Assembly (NCBI GenBank): GCA_025210795.1 | Contig: JAOAQZ010000028.1 | Coordinates: 1-64,000 of the forward strand | Direction: 5' to 3' | Length of the DNA stretch: 64,000 bases | From: Cohaesibacter sp. | Lineage (GTDB): Bacteria > Pseudomonadota > Alphaproteobacteria > Rhizobiales > Cohaesibacteraceae | Shown: piece by piece, positions 1 to 8,330 of the stretch | Position numbering within the stretch: position 1 is the first letter of the stretch | Layout of the letters: each line of letters opens with the position of its first letter | Notes under the pieces: model-generated | Databases searched by the model: none | What the model saw: only the letters and a program-made list of their open reading frames with translations | Told to the model about the DNA's origin: nothing | Made by a program: the position numbers and the translations under genes

Positions 1-301
1 CACCGATCGTGATAATGATCAATGTTACGTGCGACGCACCGCGCGCTGGCTCAATTGCCAGACGGTGAAGCAAAATACCGATAATGACTGCAACCAGAAT
101 TGCACAAAGAGCAGCCACCACAAGGGGCAAGCCGGCAGCAATCATGAATACCGTAACCATGCCCCCCAACATGACGAATTCACCTTGGGCGAAGTTCACC
201 ACATCCGAGGCATTGTAAATGATCGTAAAGCCCAGCGCGACGAGCGCATATACTGCGCCGACAGTCAGACCGGAAAATAAAAATTGCAACAATTCAGCCA
301 T
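1..301 (-). CDS. livH: Liv-type branched-chain amino-acid ABC transporter permease, partial
   Basis: Only the N-terminal ~100 residues are present; the gene continues past the left edge. Reading down from the ATG at 301, the protein opens MAELLQFLFSGLTVGAVYAL and continues through GFTIIYNASDVVNFAQGEF, the typical start of LivH/BraD inner-membrane permeases, with hydrophobic membrane segments. It would form part of the channel of a Liv-type importer. The binding-protein gene lies just upstream on the same strand (526-1689), so the two are probably one operon. The substrate cannot be read from the sequence. Liv-type systems next to aromatic catabolic genes may carry aromatic acids, so both branched-chain amino acids and phenylacetate are possible. 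The family is certain; the symbol is by family only. Confidence 0.88.
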   Translation of the reverse strand, partial: MAELLQFLFSGLTVGAVYALVALGFTIIYNASDVVNFAQGEFVMLGGMVTVFMIAAGLPLVVAALCAILVAVIIGILLHRLAIEPARGASHVTLIIITIG

Positions 302-489
302 GATCAGTCCGTTCGGGTCCGTCCATTGGTCTGCCCATGTCTGGCGCTTTTGCTAAAAATCCGGGAAAGAAAAGCACCCTTTGGGCAAAGGAAGTCTGTG
401 AAGGGGCAAGCGTGCCTGTCCCTTCCAACAGCTTGGATTTGCAAGATGCTCTATTCTCGCACCAGCGTTTCAGAGCATCTGTGCGCTAT

Positions 490-509
490 CGGCACCCAAG
501 CGGGTGCCG
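490..509 (-). other. Stem-loop between binding-protein and permease genes
   Basis: A perfect 8-bp stem (cggcaccc / gggtgccg) with loop aagc lies between the binding-protein stop and the permease start. No U-run follows on the minus strand, so it is more likely an mRNA-stabilising or attenuating hairpin than a full terminator. Such hairpins commonly keep binding-protein mRNA in excess over permease mRNA. Confidence 0.5.
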
Positions 510-525
510 ACAGGTCTGCATTGGC

Positions 526-1689
526 TTATTTGGAAAGCATCCAGTCGCCGTCCTTGATCTCCAGCATACGGAATGCTGTCAGATCAAGACCGAGATGGTC
601 TTTTGCGGACATGTTCACTTCACCCGCTGTGCCCATGAAGCCTTTGGTTTGCTCCAGAGCGTCACGAATGGCTTCTGGTTCCGCTTTGCCTGCCTTTTTG
701 ATGGCATCAACCAGCATGTAAAGGCCGTCATAGGCATGACCACCAAAGGTGGAGACAGCCTGACCGGTTGCCTTTTCATATTCGGCTTTATAGGTGGTTA
801 CGACCTTCTTCTGTGCATCGCTGTCATCCAGCTTGTCGGCAACCAGCAGAGCGGACGCAGGAAGGCGGACGCCGTTGGCCGCATCGCCAGCCAGTTCGAT
901 GAACTTTTTGGACGCAACACCATGGGACTGGTAAAGCGGCACAGACAGACCGATCTGGTTGAAGTTACGGGTCACAATCGCAGGGCCCTGACCGAAACCG
1001 GCATTAAGCACAGCCTGAACACCATCGGTGCCTTTGATATTGGTCAGCTGCGGGGTCATGTCGCTGTCTTTTGGACCATAGGTCACGTCAGCAACAACCT
1101 CGATGCCATAAGCGTCTTTCACGCCCAGGCACTGGCCGCGCATGGACTTACCAAACCCGCCAGTACCGGAGATCATAGCGATCTTGGTCAAGCCTTTTGC
1201 CTTCATATCTTCAAAGATTTTCTGGCAAGCCATTTTGTCGGTGTGAGGTGTTTTGAAGGTGAACTTCTTGACCGGATCAATGATGACCACAGCACCGCCC
1301 AGAGAGATGAATGGCACTTCTGCTTCTTCAAAAACAGGGATCATCGCCATGGTGGTGCCAGTGGTGGAGCCACCTACAACAGCAACCACTTCATCTTCTT
1401 CCACCAGACGGGTGGCGAAGGTGCGGGCCTTGTTGGCGTCAACGCCGGCATCATAAACAATCAGTTCGATTTTTTTGCCGTCGATGCCGCCAGCTGCATT
1501 GATTTTATCAACATACAGCTTGAGGGTTTTCTCTTCAGGATCCCCCAGGAAGGAAGCAGGACCGGTGACAGACAGAACAGATCCGATTTTGATCTTTCCG
1601 CCATGGCCATCAGCCTGTGCGGCGGACGCGATAGCCAGGGATGCGACACCAGCAACAGCTGCAATTTTCAACTTAGCAAGAACACTCAT
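526..1689 (-). CDS. Liv-type ABC transporter periplasmic substrate-binding protein
   Basis: A 387-residue periplasmic binding protein of the Leu/Ile/Val family (Peripla_BP_6). The ATG at 1689 is chosen because a strong ribosome site (ggagg) sits just upstream and a clean signal peptide follows (MSVLAKLKIAAVAGVASLAI, cleavage near ASAAQA-DG). The mature protein starts KIKIGSVLSVTGPASFLGDP, typical of LivJ/LivK/AmiC-like proteins, and later carries ARTFATRLVEEDEVVAVVGG. It captures the substrate and delivers it to the permease encoded downstream. The gene lies between paaN and the permease, on the same strand as paaN, which suggests but does not prove a role in uptake of an aromatic acid. The family call is firm; the substrate is unknown. 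Confidence 0.9.
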   Translation of the reverse strand: MSVLAKLKIAAVAGVASLAIASAAQADGHGGKIKIGSVLSVTGPASFLGDPEEKTLKLYVDKINAAGGIDGKKIELIVYDAGVDANKARTFATRLVEEDEVVAVVGGSTTGTTMAMIPVFEEAEVPFISLGGAVVIIDPVKKFTFKTPHTDKMACQKIFEDMKAKGLTKIAMISGTGGFGKSMRGQCLGVKDAYGIEVVADVTYGPKDSDMTPQLTNIKGTDGVQAVLNAGFGQGPAIVTRNFNQIGLSVPLYQSHGVASKKFIELAGDAANGVRLPASALLVADKLDDSDAQKKVVTTYKAEYEKATGQAVSTFGGHAYDGLYMLVDAIKKAGKAEPEAIRDALEQTKGFMGTAGEVNMSAKDHLGLDLTAFRMLEIKDGDWMLSK

Positions 1690-1886
1690 AAACAATTCCT
1701 CCCAATGGTATGAGCAATAAGTCCTGTCAGTTTCAAGATCCGGTTCCTCCAAACCGATGCGATCTTCAAACTGCATATGAAAGGCCCAGATTATAGCCCG
1801 GTCCTGTGTGTGTTTGACCGGGGCATCCCCGGCCAAATTCTTGTCGGCCCCGAAAATGGGGCAAAGTCCTTCCCTGCGGCGGTCGG

Positions 1887-3545
1887 TCAGCCAACCTGAC
1901 GGCGCAAGGTCGCAACGCGGAAGCGGTTGGCAACAAATGCAGCGTCAGTCAGGGCTGCATTGCCTGCCGGGTTGGCTCCGGTTACGTGGAAATCAGAGTA
2001 AGCTGCGGACTGGTTGACGAAGATCCCGCCTGTCAGGTTGACAGATAAAGGCGCCCCACCCCATGCAAATGCATCCGCGGCCTGATCAATCACCTCATCA
2101 GAGGTGGAATAGAGAGATGCCGTAATCGCGCCCTTGGTTTTGGCAGAGCTTGAGGCAATCTCGATGGATTGAGCGGTATTATCTGTTGCAATGGCAAAAG
2201 AGATCGGGCCAAAGCGCTCTTCCAGATAGGCGCTTTCATCTTTGGCATCGACTGCCACGATGGTTGGAGTTGCAGAACGCGCTCCGTCCATGCCTTCAAC
2301 CTCGGCGCTTTCGCGCACAACCCGGCCCAGTGACTTCACCTCATTGATGCGCTCAATCGTGGCAACATTTTGAACCGCGCCCAAAATGGCAGCCGCACGA
2401 CCTGCATCCCCGAGCAGCTTATCAAGGCCGACTTTGATGCCTTCAGCCACATCTTCAAAGCTCTTATGGCCCTGATCGGTTTCGATACCATCACGCGGAA
2501 TATAGATATTCTGCGGTGCGGTACACATCTGACCGGTATAAAGAGAGAGAGAAAAGGCGATGTTGGATGTCATACCGCGGAAATTGTCGGTGCTGTCGAT
2601 GACAATGGAATTGACGCCAGCCTCTTCGGTATAAACCAAGGCATTGCCAGCATTTTCGCGCACCCACTGACCAAAGGCGGAAGAGCCTGTGAAGTCGATC
2701 AGCGCAACATCATCATGCGTGACATAATCCTTGGTTTTTGGATTGTCGGCATTGTCTGCGGCCAGCAGAAGAACATTAGGATCAAAGCCAGCTTCTTCCA
2801 GCACAGCGCGGCCAATCTGCAAAGAGATGGCAAGCGGCAGAATGGCAGCAGGATGCGGCTTTACGATCACGGAGTTGCCGGTCACAAAGCTGGCAAACAG
2901 GCCCGGATAGGTATTCCATGTGGGGAATGTGGCACAGCCAATCACCAGCGCAACACCGCGCGGTACGATGCGGAAGGTTTTGTCCAGCACCAGCGGATCA
3001 TGCTTGCCTTGCGGCTTTTCCCAGCGCACCTGACCGGGTAGCTTTGCCATTTCATCATAGGCATAGGCCACAGCTTCCAGACCGCGATCCTGAGCGTGCG
3101 GACCACCAGCCTGAAAGGCCATCATAAAGGCCTGACCGGATGTGTGCATCACCGCATTGGCAATAAGGAAAGACTGTTTATTAAGGCGATCGAGCCATTC
3201 AAGAGCAACGCCGGCGCGTTCCTCTACAGACGCCTTACCCCAATTGCGGCCTGCCGCCTTGGAGGCTGAAACCAGTTGCTCGACATCGGCATCCGGATAA
3301 GAGACATTCAGCTCCAGACCGAAGGGAGACACCTCTGCGCCAACCTTGTTGCCATTATTTGGCTGACCAAGATCGAACTCTCCCCCGAGCATGGCTTTGA
3401 AAGCCTCTTCGGCGTCTGCTTTGGCAGTTTCACCATAAATTTTTCCTGAAGGAGCCTCAGGATAGGCGGCCCAATAGGTTCTTGTCCGGCTGGTATCTAT
3501 GGCCTTTTGCAGCGTTGCCTTGTGCCGTTCAAAAAAATTGGTCAT
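1887..3545 (-). CDS. paaN: Phenylacetic acid degradation protein PaaN (aldehyde dehydrogenase family)
   Basis: A 552-residue protein of the short PaaN (PaaN2) type. It is an aldehyde-dehydrogenase-fold oxidoreductase without the fused MaoC hydratase domain of PaaZ. The fold is visible in GCATFPTWNTYPGLFASF (about 203-220), GNSVIVKPHP (223-232), the probable general base Glu308 in YTEEAG, and the probable nucleophile Cys341 in YTGQMCTAPQN. In PaaZ the dehydrogenase domain oxidises the semialdehyde after oxepin ring opening; PaaN2 is assigned to the same pathway by association. Start at 3545 (MTNFFERH) follows an AGAGGG ribosome site; an in-frame upstream start lacks one. It diverges from paaG across a 360-bp control region. 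No separate ring-opening hydratase is seen in the window. Confidence 0.9.
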   Translation of the reverse strand: MTNFFERHKATLQKAIDTSRTRTYWAAYPEAPSGKIYGETAKADAEEAFKAMLGGEFDLGQPNNGNKVGAEVSPFGLELNVSYPDADVEQLVSASKAAGRNWGKASVEERAGVALEWLDRLNKQSFLIANAVMHTSGQAFMMAFQAGGPHAQDRGLEAVAYAYDEMAKLPGQVRWEKPQGKHDPLVLDKTFRIVPRGVALVIGCATFPTWNTYPGLFASFVTGNSVIVKPHPAAILPLAISLQIGRAVLEEAGFDPNVLLLAADNADNPKTKDYVTHDDVALIDFTGSSAFGQWVRENAGNALVYTEEAGVNSIVIDSTDNFRGMTSNIAFSLSLYTGQMCTAPQNIYIPRDGIETDQGHKSFEDVAEGIKVGLDKLLGDAGRAAAILGAVQNVATIERINEVKSLGRVVRESAEVEGMDGARSATPTIVAVDAKDESAYLEERFGPISFAIATDNTAQSIEIASSSAKTKGAITASLYSTSDEVIDQAADAFAWGGAPLSVNLTGGIFVNQSAAYSDFHVTGANPAGNAALTDAAFVANRFRVATLRRQVG

Positions 3546-3721
3546 CCGCTCATTCCCTCTTTTAAGAAGATCTTCTTGTCTTTTCATCAAGCCCTATTTC
3601 TTCCTCCCGATAGGGCCTGACTACATTCGCTTGCGATCCTCTGTCTTTCTACGCATAGTGCTGCTTATTAGTTTCAACTGCAACAAAATAGTTTGCAAAA
3701 TTTGAAACTTTCAAGCTTTGA

Positions 3722-3778
3722 TGCATTGACAGCCGGTTCGTGTTCAATCAATAATTAACCGACCGGACAGTCAATGCA
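3722..3778. promoter_or_regulatory. Divergent paaN / paaG control region with inverted repeat
   Basis: The 360-bp gap between paaN and paaG contains a perfect 9-bp inverted repeat, tgcattgac (3722-3730) and gtcaatgca (3770-3778). Each arm carries a -35-like hexamer: TTGACA on the plus strand (3726-3731), TTGACT on the minus strand (3774-3769). On the plus strand, AATAAT lies 18 bp after TTGACA (3750-3755), a good -10 match for transcription towards paaG. The GC-rich segments inside the repeat (gccggttcg, accgacc) are also inverted copies of each other and resemble the ACCGACCGG-type half-sites used by some TetR regulators of acyl-CoA catabolism. That makes it a candidate operator. The structure is seen; regulator identity is inferred. 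Confidence 0.55.
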
Positions 3779-3905
3779 AGTAATTTTTTTGTATCAAGCT
3801 ATCTTTTCTCGCAACATTTGGATGAATGAGAGAGAAATTAAGCAATCAAATTGCCATTGACGGTATCTCGACACATATCGCTATGATTTCTGGGAGGATC
3901 ACATC

Positions 3906-4703
3906 ATGAGCGACGCACCAATTCTGGTGGACCGACAGGACGGCTATGCCATCATTACTCTGAACCGTCCTGACAAGTTGAATTCCTTTAATGAAGAGAT
4001 GCATAAGGCCCTTATGGCAGCGCTTGTGGAAGTAGAGACGGACGAGACTTGCCGCGCTCTGGTTCTGACGGCGTCTGGCAAGGGCTTTTGTGCCGGACAA
4101 GATTTGGGCGACCGGGTCAAGCCGGACCCCAATGCCCCTCCCCCTGATCTCACGCAAACCATTGAAGCCTATTACAATCCGCTGATCCGCAAGATCCGTG
4201 CGCTTAACATTCCTGTTGTCTGCGCGGTGAATGGTGTTGCAGCTGGTGCTGGTGCCAATATCGCACTGGCTTGCGATATTGTTCTGGCGGCAAAGCGCGC
4301 CAAATTCATTCAGGCCTTTGCCAAGATCGGTCTTGTGCCTGATTCAGGCGGCACCTATTTCCTGCCCCGCCTTTTGGGTGATGCACGGGCACGGGCGCTT
4401 TGCCTTCTGGCCGAGCCTATTTCAGCCGAAAAAGCTGAAGAATGGGGTATGATCTATCGGGCGGTTGAAGATGAAAGCCTCATGGAGGAAGCTGCCAATC
4501 TTGCCAAGCATTTCGCCACCCAGCCCACAATTGGCCTTGGCCTTATCAAGCAGGCTTTGAATGCATCGGCATCCAACAGCCTTGATGAGCAGCTAGATCT
4601 GGAGCGGGATAGCCAGGGTAAAGCAGGTCGCACCCCTGATTATATGGAAGGGGTTCTGGCCTTTATGGAAAAGCGTGCACCGACCTTTACGGGACGTCAC
4701 TAG
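3906..4703 (+). CDS. paaG: 2-(1,2-epoxy-1,2-dihydrophenyl)acetyl-CoA isomerase PaaG
   Basis: A 265-residue enoyl-CoA hydratase/isomerase (crotonase) family protein, the full length of PaaG. PaaG converts the ring-1,2-epoxide of phenylacetyl-CoA to the seven-membered oxepin-CoA. Diagnostic stretches are ITLNRPDKLNSFNEEMH, GKGFCAGQDLGDR (oxyanion-hole region), AVNGVAAGAGANIALACDIV, KIGLVPDSGGTYFLPR and the C-terminal KRAPTFTG, which closely follow my recollection of E. coli PaaG. The ATG at 3906 follows ggaggatcacatc, a good ribosome site. It is the first gene of the plus-strand unit paaG-paaI-paaK, with paaI 95 bp downstream. Paralogous hydratases such as PaaF are the alternative, but the AGQDLGDR segment favours PaaG. 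Confidence 0.93.
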   Translation: MSDAPILVDRQDGYAIITLNRPDKLNSFNEEMHKALMAALVEVETDETCRALVLTASGKGFCAGQDLGDRVKPDPNAPPPDLTQTIEAYYNPLIRKIRALNIPVVCAVNGVAAGAGANIALACDIVLAAKRAKFIQAFAKIGLVPDSGGTYFLPRLLGDARARALCLLAEPISAEKAEEWGMIYRAVEDESLMEEAANLAKHFATQPTIGLGLIKQALNASASNSLDEQLDLERDSQGKAGRTPDYMEGVLAFMEKRAPTFTGRH

Positions 4704-4798
4704 GCGACGAACCGCATTGAGGGCAGGTTTAGACTTTTCTTTATCACCCTGCTTCATGTTCTTGCCGATTAATCCCGACCACAAAGAGGAGGACTTTG

Positions 4799-5257
4799 AT
4801 GGGACAGGTATTTGCCAATAAGGACGAATTGGCCAAAGCTGCTGCACAAGCCATGTGGGATGCCGACCCTGCAACCCAGAAGCTTGGAATGACGCTTGAT
4901 GAAGTTCGCGAAGGCTATTCGCGCATGAGCATGGTCATTCGCGAAGAGATGAGCAACGGTCACGGCACTTGCCATGGCGGCTATATCTTCACCTTTGCTG
5001 ATTCCTGCTTTGCCTTTGCCTGCAACAGCCACAATATCAACACTGTGGCCCAGCAATGCTCCATCACCTATGTGGCTCCGGGCCGATTGGGCGAAACACT
5101 TACAGCAGAATGTGTTGAACGCACTTTGGTGGGGCGCAGCGGTGTTTATGATGTGACCGTGCGTAATCAGCAAGGACAGATTATTGCCGAATTCCGCGGC
5201 AACAGCCGCAATATCAAGGGAGAATTGGTCCCCGGCGCCCGCGTTGAAGAGGCCTGA
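4799..5257 (+). CDS. paaI: Hydroxyphenylacetyl-CoA thioesterase PaaI (hotdog fold)
   Basis: A 152-residue single-domain hotdog thioesterase. The segment NGHGTCHGGYIFTFADSCFA carries the H-G-G-x-x-F-x-x-A-D pattern of PaaI enzymes, followed by QQCSITYVAPGRLGETLTAE. PaaI hydrolyses dead-end hydroxyphenylacetyl-CoA formed when the epoxide decays, freeing CoA. The ATG at 4799 has a near-perfect GAGGAGG site 7 bp upstream; a TTG one codon earlier is in frame but worse placed. It sits between paaG and paaK on the same strand, as expected for a phenylacetate operon. Confidence 0.93.
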   Translation: MGQVFANKDELAKAAAQAMWDADPATQKLGMTLDEVREGYSRMSMVIREEMSNGHGTCHGGYIFTFADSCFAFACNSHNINTVAQQCSITYVAPGRLGETLTAECVERTLVGRSGVYDVTVRNQQGQIIAEFRGNSRNIKGELVPGARVEEA

Positions 5258-5330
5258 TTTTTAGTATTTGAATTTGATGGTCACCCTGTGACCACCGGCC
5301 GGGAGGGGCCGGCACCCGAGGGAGGAAACT

Positions 5331-6644
5331 ATGCTAGATCTATCACCAAAAGCAGGTGAACTGGAAGCGATCGAGACCGCGTCTCGCGACGAGATTGCGT
5401 CTGTGCAGTTGGAGCGCATGAAATGGTCTGTGCGCCATGCTTACGAAAATGTGCCTTTTTATCGCAAGCGCTTTGATGAAGCGGGCGTGCATCCTGATGA
5501 TTTGAAGAACCTTGCCGATCTGGCCAAATTCCCGTTTACCACCAAGCAGGATTTGCGCGACAATTATCCGTTCTACCTGTTTGCTGTGCCGCGCGAGCAG
5601 ATCGTTCGTATTCATGCCTCCTCAGGCACCACCGGTCGTCCAACCGTAGTGGGCTATACCAAGAAAGACATTGAGACATGGTCCAATGTTGTGGCTCGCT
5701 CCATTCGTGCCTCTGGCGGTCGCGCCGGTGACAAAATCCACATCTCCTATGGCTATGGCCTCTTTACCGGCGGTCTGGGTGCCCATTACGGGGCCGAGGC
5801 TCTGGGTGCGACGGTTATCCCCATGTCTGGCGGCATGACAGAGCGCCAAGTGCGCATGATCACTGATTTTCAGCCGGACATTATCATGGTAACCCCTTCC
5901 TATATGCTGTCCATTCTGGATGAGTTCCGCAAAGAAGGGATTGATCCACGCGAAAGCTCTCTGAAAGTGGGTATTTTTGGTGCAGAGCCCTGGACCAACA
6001 AGATGCGCGGCGAAATTGAACAAGCCTTTGACATGCATGCGGTTGATATTTATGGCCTGTCCGAGGTTATGGGCCCTGGTGTTGCCAATGAATGTGTTGA
6101 GACCAAAGATGGCCTGCATATCTGGGAAGATCATTTCTATCCTGAAATTATTGACCCGATCACCGGCGAGGTTTTGCCGGATGGATCTGAAGGCGAGCTG
6201 GTCTTTACCACACTCACCAAGGAAGGCCTGCCGGTTATTCGCTATCGCACACGGGATTTGACCAAACTTCTGCCCGGCACCGCGCGCTCCATGCGCCGGA
6301 TCGAGAAGATTACCGGTCGCTCTGATGATATGATGATCATTCGTGGTGTGAACGTCTTCCCCACCCAGATCGAAGAGCAATTGCTGCGCTGTGAAGGGCT
6401 TGCCCCGCATTACCAGATCGAGCTTACCCGCACAGGCCGCATGGACACCATGATGGTTCGTGTTGAGGCAGCTGAAGGGTCTGGGTCGGACGATGCTCGT
6501 ATGGCCAGCGCCAAGGAACTTGCCACCCATGTGAAAAACAATGTTGGCATTTCCATCAAGGTCGATGTGGGCGAGCCTCACTCTGTTGAGCGCTCTTTGG
6601 GTAAAGCCCAGCGCATTGTCGATCTGCGCCCGAAAGAGGACTAA
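5331..6644 (+). CDS. paaK: Phenylacetate-CoA ligase PaaK
   Basis: A 437-residue AMP-forming ligase of the PaaK family, which activates phenylacetate to phenylacetyl-CoA with ATP and CoA, the first committed step. The phosphate-binding loop HASSGTTGRPTV is at about 96-106. Further family segments are ISYGYGLFTGGLGAHYGAEA, the adenine/carboxylate region IYGLSEVMGPGVA, and RYRTRDLT before the C-terminal lid domain with GRSDDMMIIRGVNVFPTQIE. The ribosome site is gggaggaaact. It is the last catabolic gene of the plus-strand unit. The 73-bp gap after paaI contains two short inverted repeats (ggtcac..gtgacc and ccggcc..ggccgg) that may slow transcription or shape the mRNA. Confidence 0.95.
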   Translation: MLDLSPKAGELEAIETASRDEIASVQLERMKWSVRHAYENVPFYRKRFDEAGVHPDDLKNLADLAKFPFTTKQDLRDNYPFYLFAVPREQIVRIHASSGTTGRPTVVGYTKKDIETWSNVVARSIRASGGRAGDKIHISYGYGLFTGGLGAHYGAEALGATVIPMSGGMTERQVRMITDFQPDIIMVTPSYMLSILDEFRKEGIDPRESSLKVGIFGAEPWTNKMRGEIEQAFDMHAVDIYGLSEVMGPGVANECVETKDGLHIWEDHFYPEIIDPITGEVLPDGSEGELVFTTLTKEGLPVIRYRTRDLTKLLPGTARSMRRIEKITGRSDDMMIIRGVNVFPTQIEEQLLRCEGLAPHYQIELTRTGRMDTMMVRVEAAEGSGSDDARMASAKELATHVKNNVGISIKVDVGEPHSVERSLGKAQRIVDLRPKED

Positions 6645-6660
6645 TAACCCGCCCTTTTGT

Positions 6661-6713
6661 CTTGCCCCTCCCCTTAAGAAGGAAAGGGGCAAGGCTCTAA
6701 CGGGCATTTTTTG
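6661..6713 (+). terminator. Stem-loop terminator after paaK
   Basis: A stem of cttgcccct (6661-6669) with aggggcaag (6685-6693) begins 16 bp after the paaK stop. A T-rich stretch follows at 6706-6713, slightly further away than in a textbook terminator. It probably separates paaGIK from the TetR gene. Confidence 0.6.
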
Positions 6714-6892
6714 GTGACAGAGTGCTCTCAATCAGCCTTTTGCAAGGGATTTGACCATTCCTTTATTCGGGAATTTCCTTTAAAAGACCCCAATTCGTGG
6801 ATTATCCGCTTTGATCACTGGTGCCATACGCCATGGCATATCCAAGGATCAGGATTATCCGTTGTTATATCTGCAGACATCTGGAAGACCTC

Positions 6893-7498
6893 ATGGCCAG
6901 GACACGCGCCGCCGATTATGGCGACAAACGACGCTCCATATTGGATCAATCTGCCAAAGTCTTTGCTGCGCAAGGATATGACAAAACATCCATGGCACAA
7001 ATTGCAAAGACTTGCGGTTTTTCCAAAGCCCTGCTCTATCACTATTATGAGAATAAGGAAGCCTTGCTCACCGATATCATCAAGGTGCATCTTGAAGAAT
7101 TGGTCAGTGAGGTTCAAACGGCGATTGATCCTGAGCTTAGCCCCAAAGCGCAATTGCAGGCTTTGGTAACGGCTTTGCTGTTGTCCTATGAAGATGCAGA
7201 CGACAAACACAAGCTGCAAATCAATGAGCTCTCGTTTTTGCCTGAAGAGCGACAAGCAGACCTTAAACAGCTTGAACGGGATTTGGTAAGCATCTTTGCG
7301 CAAGCTGTCATCGCAGCGAATCCGGCAATTGGCGAACAAGAGCGGATGATCATGCCTGTGACCATGAGTTTGTTCGGCATTTTGAACTGGACTTATCTGT
7401 GGTTCCGCCCCTCCGGCGGCATGAGCCGGCAGGAATATGCCCAATTGGTCACCACCATGCTGATTGATGGCACCCAGCATCTTGGCGCGCAGACATAA
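6893..7498 (+). CDS. TetR/AcrR family regulator, candidate phenylacetate regulator
   Basis: A 201-residue TetR-family repressor. The N-terminal helix-turn-helix is clear: RRSILDQSAKVFAAQGYDKT then SMAQIAKTCGFSKALLYHYY and ENKEALL, residues about 12-60. The ligand domain is all-helical and unassigned. The ATG at 6893 (MARTRAADYG) is chosen over upstream codons because the family's N-terminal arm begins here; the ribosome site (ggaagacc) is modest. Its place directly after paaK suggests it controls the paa genes, as TetR-type PaaR does in some proteobacteria using phenylacetyl-CoA as effector. The inverted repeat at 3722-3778 is a candidate target. The family is certain; the regulon is inferred. 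Confidence 0.88.
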   Translation: MARTRAADYGDKRRSILDQSAKVFAAQGYDKTSMAQIAKTCGFSKALLYHYYENKEALLTDIIKVHLEELVSEVQTAIDPELSPKAQLQALVTALLLSYEDADDKHKLQINELSFLPEERQADLKQLERDLVSIFAQAVIAANPAIGEQERMIMPVTMSLFGILNWTYLWFRPSGGMSRQEYAQLVTTMLIDGTQHLGAQT

Positions 7499-7665
7499 GA
7501 CGGTCACCCAAGAACGACCATCTGTTGAAATCCGGGCGCAAAATATTCCATTCGCCTGGTGTTTTCCCCTATTTCAAAAAAGCCTCTCCCCAAAGCCAAA
7601 AACCCGCGCCATACTGGCTGCATATTTGACCGACCAATAATCAAAATGCCTTTGGGAGATGTCCT

Positions 7666-8250
7666 ATGCGCCATTCTTTAGCTCTACTCTGCCTAACCAG
7701 CAGCTTGCTTTTTAATCCAGCATCCCTATACACAGTCGCTGCTTCTCCCATCACAGAAAATGCAGCAAAAGCGGAGCAATTGCTCAAATCCGGCCAGCCG
7801 GGCGCGGCATACAAAGCCATTCAGGCCGCAGTTGATGCGGTATGGAAGCAGATGCCCATGATGGTCAATAATGTCGGCTTTGCCACAGAGATTTATGGCT
7901 TTCGCAGCTACAAAGCCAAAGAGAATGCCATTTTCAAGCCCGATGAACCTCACATCATCTATGCCGAGCCAATCGGTTTTACCCACCATAAAGACAAGGA
8001 CGGACGGCTGTCTGCGGGTTATCTTGCCGATTTTGTTTTGACCGACCCCAAAGGCAAGGTGCTTCTTCAGCAAGAAGGCCTTTTGAACCTTAACCTGCCG
8101 CTGGGCGCAGAGAATAAGGAAGTCCATCTCAACATCACAGTCAATCTGGATGGACTGCCGGAAGGGAAATACGTCTCGCACTATAAATTACGCGACAAAT
8201 ATTCTGAAAAGAATGCCACCTTCTCCCTGCCCTTTGAGGTTCACAAATAA
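7666..8250 (+). CDS. Unrecognised secreted protein, 194 residues
   Basis: No family is recognised. The protein has a signal peptide (MRHSLALLCLTSSLLFNPAS, cleavage near VAAS) and a helical segment with NAAKAEQLLKSGQPGAAYKA, reminiscent of a single repeat-like helix pair. A beta-rich region follows, containing IYAEPIGFTHHKDKDGRLSA, GYLADFVLTDPKGKVLLQQE and a C-terminal LPEGKYVSHYKLRDKYSEK. The last part resembles the end of a beta-sandwich that describes stimulus or ligand binding in periplasmic proteins, but no catalytic residues stand out. The ribosome site ttgggag lies 8 bp before the ATG. It stands alone between the TetR gene and a convergent gene, with its own strong terminator, and is probably periplasmic. 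Confidence 0.75.
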   Translation: MRHSLALLCLTSSLLFNPASLYTVAASPITENAAKAEQLLKSGQPGAAYKAIQAAVDAVWKQMPMMVNNVGFATEIYGFRSYKAKENAIFKPDEPHIIYAEPIGFTHHKDKDGRLSAGYLADFVLTDPKGKVLLQQEGLLNLNLPLGAENKEVHLNITVNLDGLPEGKYVSHYKLRDKYSEKNATFSLPFEVHK

Positions 8251-8265
8251 AGTGCACCAAACAAC

Positions 8266-8294
8266 AATGCCAGCCTTTTCGGGGCTGGCATTTG
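8266..8294 (+). terminator. Rho-independent terminator after the secreted-protein gene
   Basis: A stem of aatgccagcc with ggctggcatt and a short loop lies 15 bp after the stop at 8250, followed by tt. It may also serve the convergent gene that ends at 8331. Confidence 0.7.
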
Positions 8295-8330
8295 AAGCTC
8301 TTATGATATCGGGTCGTTTTTATGGCGCGC

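Noticed and set aside
337..1713. Long plus-strand reading frame opposite the Liv binding-protein gene
   Set aside because: It is antisense to a well-supported gene, has no family features, and its composition is that of a shadow frame.
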